Positions 57,493 to 64,000 of a stretch of 64,000 bases of DNA are shown piece by piece. The translations under genes and the position numbers were made by a program. The notes below the pieces were generated by a model that worked only from the letters and a program-made list of their open reading frames with translations, was not told the DNA's origin and did not search any database. Numbering within the stretch: position 1 is the stretch's first letter; every line of letters begins with the position of its first letter. The DNA comes from Thelonectria olida (lineage: Eukaryota > Ascomycota > Sordariomycetes > Hypocreales > Nectriaceae): positions 1,178,001 to 1,242,000 of the forward strand of contig JAGPYM010000007.1 in the NCBI GenBank assembly GCA_020736575.1, in the 5' to 3' direction.

Positions 57493-59391
57493 GATGGGAA
57501 CGGGCCTGAGTCGGCGGCGACGGTGGTTGAGGACGACGAGGATCGAGAGGACAACATAAGAATGCGCCGCTATGAGGCGCCGGCGTCGGGGCGACGGCTG
57601 TAGCTATTTCGGCGGGATCGAGACGGAGCGAGCGAGCGAACGAGGTCGTCGAGAGGCGGACCAAGATTAGAAGGCGATTCGAGAGCCAAAAAAAGTACGA
57701 ATACCAGGTCGAAGCGAAGATGTAAACGAAAGAAGACGAAGAAAAGGCCAAACAAAAAGGGTATCCTCCAAAGATCCGATCAAGCCCGACAACCTTTTGC
57801 GCGAGTCGTGAAAACCGTGTCAAGTGAGTGAAAAGGTGGGTTGGTGTTTGTGTTGAGTACAAGTTCAAGTTCCCTTCTTCCAATATCAAGTCCCTTTCCC
57901 TCTCATTATCCCCAAGATGGAACTTGGACGTGGAATTAATAAACGACCGACAAGGGACCAGACCACGTTCCCTCAACCAGGGAAAATCCCACCCACTGAC
58001 GCGTCCAAAGGTCAGAGGCGGTGGGTCCTTCTTTTTTTTCTACCGGTTCCGCCGTAGCAACTAAGAAAAACCAAGGAGTCGGACAGAGAGACAGCGGCAG
58101 AGAGGACAGCACACACCAAAAAAAGTGGAAGATATGGAAAGGGGGGGAGGGGAAAATTGTTGAAGATTAATGAGAGAGACAACTATAAGTGAAATGGGTC
58201 TGCGATAGAGAGAAAATATTACTCCGTTGTTGGTTCATTCGCGTTGGAAGATAATATCACTTAATGTATTATTTATTTTTATGTATTCTTCGGTTTTTTT
58301 CTCCTGGCTCATGGTAGTGACGTGATGTAAGCGCTGCCATGTAAGCGCTCTCCGCATAACATCTTCGAATGCGCATGTGCTGCCAGCAAGCCGCGTGAGA
58401 TGTGCAGATAGCGCATGTTAGCGACCGACAGCGAAACGGCAGCCTCGTCACTTCGATTGCTTCTCGAATCGAATCAAGGAGGCGAACCGTCCAGCAGGAC
58501 AGGGATGATAGGGGTTAATCTACCGACCAATCACGACGTAGCCAACCTTGGGCGCTCTCAAATTTGGGTCCAATCAGGGGGACGGAGGCCAAGTCGCCAG
58601 ATGCCAAGGTGCCGGAACATCTGCATGTTCCTGATCCGGCACTGGTTGATTCATCATCATTCATGTCCAAATCCCCTGCGCGCATGATGCGGGAAACGGG
58701 GGCAGTTTCGGAGTCTCGGTCATGTTGACTCTCCATGGAAGGCATTTCCAGACTTCCAGCGCTTCCGGTATGATATCTGTTCTGGCGGAGGATATAGCAC
58801 TATAATTATCTATCCCTTGAACCCTGCATGGAAAAGGAGTTGCATTCCCCCGGTACAGCCGGCATAGCATCCATCAACTCACGTACCGGTCTGTGGGTTG
58901 TGTGCGGTCGGGTCCTTTGGTGGGTAACCCGCTTCATCCGTCATTCATGACTGCACCATATCTTCAAGGGATGGCGTGGCACGTACTGTAATTATCGAAG
59001 GATGCAACGAACATGCGCAATGACTTGAATCTGAGCAAAGTGGCTGTGAATAATTCCCGATTTGATGTCCATGTCTCACTTCTCCTGCATTAGCCACTCA
59101 AAGGCAGCTAACAAAGCACAGAGCATTAAGCCTCACCAACCCAGCATGAGCTTCACCACCAAAACTTAGCCGCGCTAGGTATCGTTGTTCGTCAGCCACA
59201 TTTCAACCACAACATCCAACCACGGCACAATTCACAATTTCCACATCTACCTCCCTCTATTTTTACAACTCCCCCTCCTTCTTGGCGACAAGCGGGCATC
59301 AAGTGGACGTTTCAATTTCTCCCCGTCCGGTCCCTGACGAACGCGTCATCTAATTTGCCCAACTATCAACCACCCACTCACCCAACCCATA
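57493..59391. other. 1.9-kb divergent intergenic region
   Basis: Between GT15 (-) and DUF4604 (+). It holds both promoters. Frames near 57570-57976 (minus) extend the GT15 5' side and are taken as 5' UTR. No gene supported. Confidence 0.4.
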
Positions 59392-59880
59392 ATGCCACCC
59401 AAAATCACCTCCAAGAACTTATCCTACGACACCTCCGTCCCGCCCTTCCTTGCCGCTCTTCGCGCACAAGCCTCTGGCGCGTCGGGTCCCGATCCTCTAC
59501 TCGCTGCGCAGAGGAGAGCGGGCAAGAAGAGGTCCAGCAGTGAGGAGGCCGAGGACGTGCCGCTAGTTGTGGACGAGGACGGCAACGTCGTCAAGGAGGT
59601 TGAGGTGGACAAGGACGGCGTTGTGGTAAAAGAGTTGCAGGCTCAGGACGAGGAAAACGACGAGCCTGCAAAGGCCAAGGAGCCCACGAGCAAAGCTTCC
59701 ATCGGCGGACGGAAACGCAAAGTTGGAAAAGTCATTGGCGAGGCTGCAGACCAGCAAGACGACAAAGCCGCTGAGAGCAAGGGAGCAAAAGAGGGTGAAT
59801 CAAAAGAGAAACCTAAGGATCGCAAGCCAAAGAAGAAGTCCAAAAAGATCAAGCTGAGCTTCGACGAGGACGAAGGCTGA
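59392..59880 (+). CDS. DUF4604-domain nuclear-type protein
   Basis: An intronless gene of 162 aa. The N-terminus MPPKITSKNLSYDTSVPPFL is the hallmark start of fungal DUF4604 proteins. It is followed by a short Arg/Lys patch (QRRAGKKRSSSEEAE), the DVPLVVDEDGNVVKEVEVDK segment, and a strongly charged C-terminus with GGRKRKVGK and KPKDRKPKKKSKKIKLSFDE, which look like nuclear/nucleolar localisation signals. The protein is probably disordered. The function of the family is unknown; the charge pattern suggests a nuclear or chromatin/RNA-associated role (inference). Confidence 0.85.
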   Translation: MPPKITSKNLSYDTSVPPFLAALRAQASGASGPDPLLAAQRRAGKKRSSSEEAEDVPLVVDEDGNVVKEVEVDKDGVVVKELQAQDEENDEPAKAKEPTSKASIGGRKRKVGKVIGEAADQQDDKAAESKGAKEGESKEKPKDRKPKKKSKKIKLSFDEDEG

Positions 59881-60476
59881 AAGCTGGACCAAGCTAATGT
59901 TCTTCGACAGCGGCGAGCCTTACGGCAAGCGAGTAACATTCAACGTGAAGTCGTTATCGTAAGGCTGCTGTGCCGCATTTGCTGCCTGCTCTTCCCGAGG
60001 TCTCACGCCATATTTGAACGACCCAAGTAGGGACCCCGACAACAACGCCTGGGCAGTAGCTGCTTAATCGTTCATAACGTTGCCAACGGTTTGGGAGGAT
60101 AGATTAAACCATTAATGGGTTGTCATGGATAACGTAGGGTTCAAGGTATCTCACAAGGGAATAAGCGCATGGTACCACATGAACTAGGTCTCCCAAGCTC
60201 AGGCAGTGGATTGCGTCACAGTACCGCAATCATCAATTCTACAACGGGCAGACGTCACACTTCACGTTACCAGCAATTCCCCTACTGGACCAATCTCAGG
60301 AAACTTGTATCCAACGGTAGTGGCCAAAACAACTTCTGAAAGTAGTAAATTGACACAGGGAAAATGCACCCTTATCTACACACACAAAACCGCTACACTC
60401 CTTAGGGCATCATCCCACCGTCCTCTAGTTTTCCCTCGTTCGAGAGTCCCATCTCCAGCTGCGTTGGCGCACATAT
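59881..60476. other. Convergent 3' intergenic region
   Basis: 596 bp between the DUF4604 gene and COX4, expected to carry both 3' UTRs. Nothing else seen. Confidence 0.4.
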
Positions 60477-61332
60477 TTATCGGTATCGGTACTCGGGCTT
60501 GACGAAGTCGGCAAAGGTCTTGGGCTCCTCGAACTCCGGGGGGTGGTGGTGGTGGTGGTCATCCTCGGCACCGACGTAGTCCATCTTGTAGACACTACCG
60601 CACTCGGGGCATCGCTCGATGGGGCGGTCCTTGGAAAGCTGAAGTTATTGACGGTTAGTTTCTGTTCCATCTGTCCGGATAAGGCTGACTCCTTGAGGAA
60701 GAACTTACGCCGAGCCAGTGAACAACGTGGGAGTCGGCAGGGTAGCCGGTGCAACCAGCGAACTGCTCCTCACCAGCGGATCGGACGAGGATAGGCTCCT
60801 CAAGAGTTCCTCGGCGGCTGGCGTCAAGAGGGCGCATGTCGAAGATGTCGACGCCCTCCATCTTACCGAGAATTTCGAGACGCTCGAGACCGGTAGCCTG
60901 CTCGAGATCGGTGGGGACGGTACCGGGCTGGGCACCAGGACCGAAAAGATCGTCATCGGTCTTGACCTCTGTTCGACGGCATCTTGTCAGCGGGATGCTC
61001 TCGCGCAATGACTCGACCGAGGTTACGCGAGCTGTCGTGAAATGTGGTAATTGGGAGCTCAGGACGGTGACGACGTACCCTTCAGAGTCTTGTAGCCAAC
61101 AGCCTTCTCGGAGGTGGCAGCGGGGGAGGTAGCAGCGGGCTTGGGAGCATCGCCTAGACGCAACAGGTCAGCCGTCATCAATCATACGAGGATTGCCATT
61201 GGCCATTGGATGGGCAATTGGCTCAGCGGGAGGAAAAAGCGTACGGCGGACGAAGGAGGTGGTGAAGGAGCGGGCGATGACGGGGCGGGCAGCGCGGCGG
61301 GCCGCGGCGATGGCGGTGCGTTGCATGAACAT
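60477..61332 (-). CDS. COX4: Cytochrome c oxidase subunit 4 (mammalian COX5B type), mitochondrial
   Basis: Exons 61245-61332, 61079-61153, 60709-60968 and 60477-60638 give 194 aa; introns are 91, 110 and 70 nt. The presequence MFMQRTAIAAARRAARPVIA is Arg-rich and ends near SFTTSFVRR. The mature part contains TDLEQATGLERLEILGKMEG and IFDMRPLDASRRGTLEEPIL. The zinc site is formed by Cys in EQFAGCTGYP, His/Trp in SHVVHWLG and CPEC in IERCPECGSVYKMDYVG. The end is a five-His run then PPEFEEPKTFADFVKPEYRY. This is a nuclear-encoded matrix-side subunit needed for complex IV assembly. The His run, encoded by CAC repeats, is a small expansion near the C-terminus. Confidence 0.94.
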
Positions 61333-61952
61333 TGTGTCGGTTGCGCCGGCGATGTGAGGTTTTGGAGGGTTGAAGCTGGTGTTTCTCGAGGGATTTGTGA
61401 GGATGGGCTGATTTGGAGGAAGTTGGATGGCCGGACCCAATTCGGGTACTTGGAATTGACCAATCACGCCTTCGGAACTTCGAGCCACGTGACTTGCCTA
61501 GCTCTGGAGAGCTCGGCTGGCTGGATGACGGATTGCCAACCGATAGAGCAAGGAAGAGGTTGTGACGTCGTATTCGGACGTTCTATCATTATTATCCATA
61601 TCAATTACACGTTCCCTTCATTTTCGAGTTGTCGTTGTTGCTGCAATTGAGGGCCGCATAAATACCCTGGCCCGAACTGCTCTCCTGGCATGTGGGTTTT
61701 TTCGCCGAAAACCGCGTCAAGCTTCGGCCATTCACCTTGGTCAGATTACTACTGTACGAAGATGGACAGGCACTTATCACCCAGCTACAGGTGAAAGAGA
61801 ATCTGCGAGCAAGCAAACTGGATTGATTTTAGGGCTTTTGCGCAACATGCGAGAATCTTAGGTGAAAGGCTGAATGTGACGGGCGAACTCACTCACGGAC
61901 TTCAAGACTTGGGCAATAATGGATATTAAACTAGGGCTGTGTTAATGCATTT
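61333..61952. other. COX4 upstream region
   Basis: 620 bp holding the COX4 promoter. No gene supported. Confidence 0.35.
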
Positions 61953-62486
61953 TCACCCGAATGCCCAACAATAAGCTAGTTCATCAACGGACTGTACGAG
62001 TCTGTTCGCTTGGGTGCAGCATTGGCAGGTCTTGCGCCAGTGGCTGAACTGACTGGGGAGATGCTTGGTTTCACTACCCACCACTTTCACAATACCTCGT
62101 ATAGCATTATCCTGACCACTGATTCGAGCTTTGATGCGAGGCCATCCATCCCTTGATTTGATGTACTCTTTTAACACGACATGGCCTGAGAATCGCCGTA
62201 GAGCTAGGTAGTTGGTTTAAAGCAGCTTCATTGGGGTTGGCTTCACATTTGCAGACGAGGTGTGGGGTGGAAGCTCCACTCTTAGTCGTGGAGGCGATGG
62301 TTCGACTGAACTGCAAAGTCAACGCCTTCTTTTAGGATCGTGACTTCGAGTTCAAAGCTTCTTTTTGCAAACATGTCACAGAGTTGCTCCGTTGCCTTGG
62401 TACCTTGTGGGTAGTTGTCTGAGTGTTTCTTCTCATGAGCAAACTCTGAGAGAAACCTCTTGTTAGCAAGACAAGATTGTGATGCT
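61953..62486 (-). pseudogene. Decayed protein-coding relic, minus strand
   Basis: Protein-like stretches run through successive frames on the minus strand: RFLSEFAHEKKHSDNYPQGT up to a TAA, then (frame shifted) KSGASTPHLVCKCEANPNEA, then LKEYIKSRDGWPRIKARISG and LPSQFSHWRKTCQCCTQANR to a stop. The composition (charged, Trp- and Cys-bearing, no low complexity) is unlike random intergenic frames here. No start codon or splice sites rescue it. I do not recognise the family; a transposon-derived or DNA-binding origin is possible. Confidence 0.45.
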
Positions 62487-62690
62487 TAAACCTTCCGGCG
62501 CAATTTCTCTTCCTCCTCTTCTTCTTCCCCTCCCTCTTCTACCGCTTTGATAAATTTCAGATTGTTCTAAAGATTTGCATAATCCTATCCTCAATCCTAT
62601 CCTCGATCCTACCTTCAGCCTTAACCTTGCTATCAACTCCATCCATAACCCGAACACCACGAGAACGCATTCGAAACCAATATGGTGAAG

Positions 62691-63618
62691 AACTTTGGCG
62701 TTTAGGAGTTTGTGTACCAGTCGCCGTTACTTGTCCTCGGATGTGAAGCGGATTCCCTTCTACCAGAAGATGAGCGGCTCTTTACCATCGGCGGTATTAT
62801 CACTATTTGGCAAACTCTCGAAGATGTGGACGATCTTTGGCTATCGGCTATGATGGTTCGGCCCCGAACTCAAGATCGACCAAGAGATTCTTGACCCCCT
62901 GTCGCTTATTAATTTCGACGATCACATCCCCGACAAAGTCATACTTTGCTTGGCCAACCACATCTTCCCCGACTGCATAGCCATTTCCCAAATATAGACA
63001 GAACTGGTCATCGAATTTCCCAAGATGAGCCTCGAGGAATTCGGAAAAGACAAGACACCCTCCCAGAGGACTTCTTTGATTTTATGATCCGATACTACAA
63101 TGGACCGTTGCCCAAGAGCGAGAGACGGAAAGAGACATTGGCTCCTTGCTAAAGAAGGATGGAGGCGCCTAAGATGACACAGACTATGTGGCCATAGATA
63201 ACAAGTTCAACCCTGGTGTAATGTTGGGGTCGGTTGACAAAATTGACCCGGAATACGAGCTATTCTCCCCTGTTACAACTGAATAATGGTCTAAAAGGGA
63301 GCAGAGCGCCGGGTGACATGTTCTTTCCACAATTGGGAGAACCAATTTGACCAGTATTCTGAGAAATCCGGCCTCTCCAACATCGATGAGTCAAAGCGAA
63401 TCTTTAAAGTAGTTCAAGGGTCCAATCCTGGAACAGACGTCGGTTATATCTCCGAGCGCATTGGAGCAACAGATATCGCACTTGCGCAACTTCACAATCA
63501 TATCGCCTTCGACAACCAGTTCGTGGAGATGAACGCCGTCCCAAAGGTGTTTCTTCCTTCGCACAAAGTGCAAGAAGGAGGCACGTTCCTGATTGATTCA
63601 TGTGTCACCGGAAAGTAG
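62691..63618 (+). pseudogene. Decayed protein-coding relic, plus strand
   Basis: From an ATG at 62682, coding-like sequence continues through all three frames: VYQSPLLVLGCEADSLLPED; after a shift, LKIDQEILDPLSLINFDDHI and CLANHIFPDCIAISQI to a TAG; DFFDFMIRYYNGPLPKSERR; NKFNPGVMLGSVDKIDPEYE to a TAA; and SNIDESKRIFKVVQGSNPGT with DIALAQLHNHIAFDNQFVEM to a stop at 63616-63618. At least four in-frame stops (TAG/TAA) and two or more frameshifts break it. Splicing cannot explain the breaks because consensus sites are absent at most of them. Family not recognised. Confidence 0.6.
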
Positions 63619-64000
63619 AGTCTTTTTTCAATTGGTCAACGAGTTTCAATCAGGCGTCAGGATTCCGAGGGATGTGAAGATCTACCTGCTTCATTAGGAG
63701 GTGCTTATATATCGCTCAAGCAAGGGATACATGCAACGAACAACCCAGCCATGACCCAAAATAAATACATTAGGAATGGCGTATGCGGTGCAGCGTCATT
63801 GAGGACATCGGCACGAGCCAGAAAAGGAGAATCTTCTCAAGCGGCGATGCAACGCGGCGAGATTGCCGGGATGATATATATGCCAGATCTTCAACACCTA
63901 GTCAATCTTAGTCACATTAAGGACTACCTAGTTTATTCTGACTCATTCGATCCCCTCCCGGGCAGGCAGGACAATCGCGCAGCCATGACTCCAGGAGAAG
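63619..64000. other. Right edge of window
   Basis: No gene supported. An ATG at 63985 (AGCCATGACTCC) opens a frame to the last base and could begin a gene beyond the edge; six codons are too few to judge. Confidence 0.3.

Overview
The window is nuclear DNA of a filamentous ascomycete (Pezizomycotina, most likely a Sordariomycete). The evidence is short introns (mostly 46-180 nt) with GTAAGT/GTGAGT donors, CTAAC/CTGAC branch points and YAG acceptors, together with typical mould genes: a filamentous-type calcineurin A, a CRH-type cell-wall transglycosylase, a GT15 mannosyltransferase, a fungal DUF4604 protein and a trimethyllysine dioxygenase. The species cannot be fixed from sequence alone. 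I rebuilt exon-intron models by hand; 21 protein-coding genes and two decayed gene relics are supported.

Layout. 0-10 kb: the 5' end of a DHR1-type rRNA-processing helicase (-), divergent from a proteasome-assembly chaperone PAC3 (+); calcineurin catalytic subunit (-); a short-chain dehydrogenase (-); a ten-exon trimethyllysine dioxygenase (-). 11-26.8 kb: a secreted Cys-rich single-pass membrane protein (+), a small APH/protein-kinase-like protein (+), a secreted lactonase-type beta-propeller (-), an acyl-protein-thioesterase-like hydrolase with Cys in place of the nucleophile Ser (+), an NAD(P)-binding NmrA-like protein (-), a cytochrome P450 (-) and a GPI-anchored CRH/UTR2 glycosidase (-).

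26.8-46.6 kb is gene-poor. It holds only two Myb/SANT-type genes, transcribed away from each other, with about 10.1 kb between their start codons in which no gene could be supported.

46.5-61.3 kb is gene-dense housekeeping DNA: dihydroxy-acid dehydratase with an 8-nt microexon (+), sorting nexin MVP1 (-), mitochondrial ribosomal protein uL15m (-), a metallophosphoesterase (-), a GT15 alpha-mannosyltransferase (-), a DUF4604 protein (+) and cytochrome c oxidase subunit 4 (-). The last 2.7 kb holds two broken reading frames, one per strand, whose in-frame stops are TAA/TAG as expected from CpA-to-TpA (RIP-like) mutation.

The genes do not form one pathway. Functional themes are mitochondrial metabolism (TML dioxygenase, uL15m, COX4, possibly DHAD), cell wall and Golgi glycosylation (CRH, GT15, endosomal MVP1), Ca2+ signalling (calcineurin) and transcriptional control (Myb pair). 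No biosynthetic gene cluster, tRNA, rRNA, CRISPR array or intact transposon was found. The items most worth a second look are the long intergenic region between the Myb genes, the Cys-nucleophile hydrolase, the alternative 3' end of calcineurin, the DHAD microexon and missing presequence, and the perfect 15-bp hairpin upstream of calcineurin.
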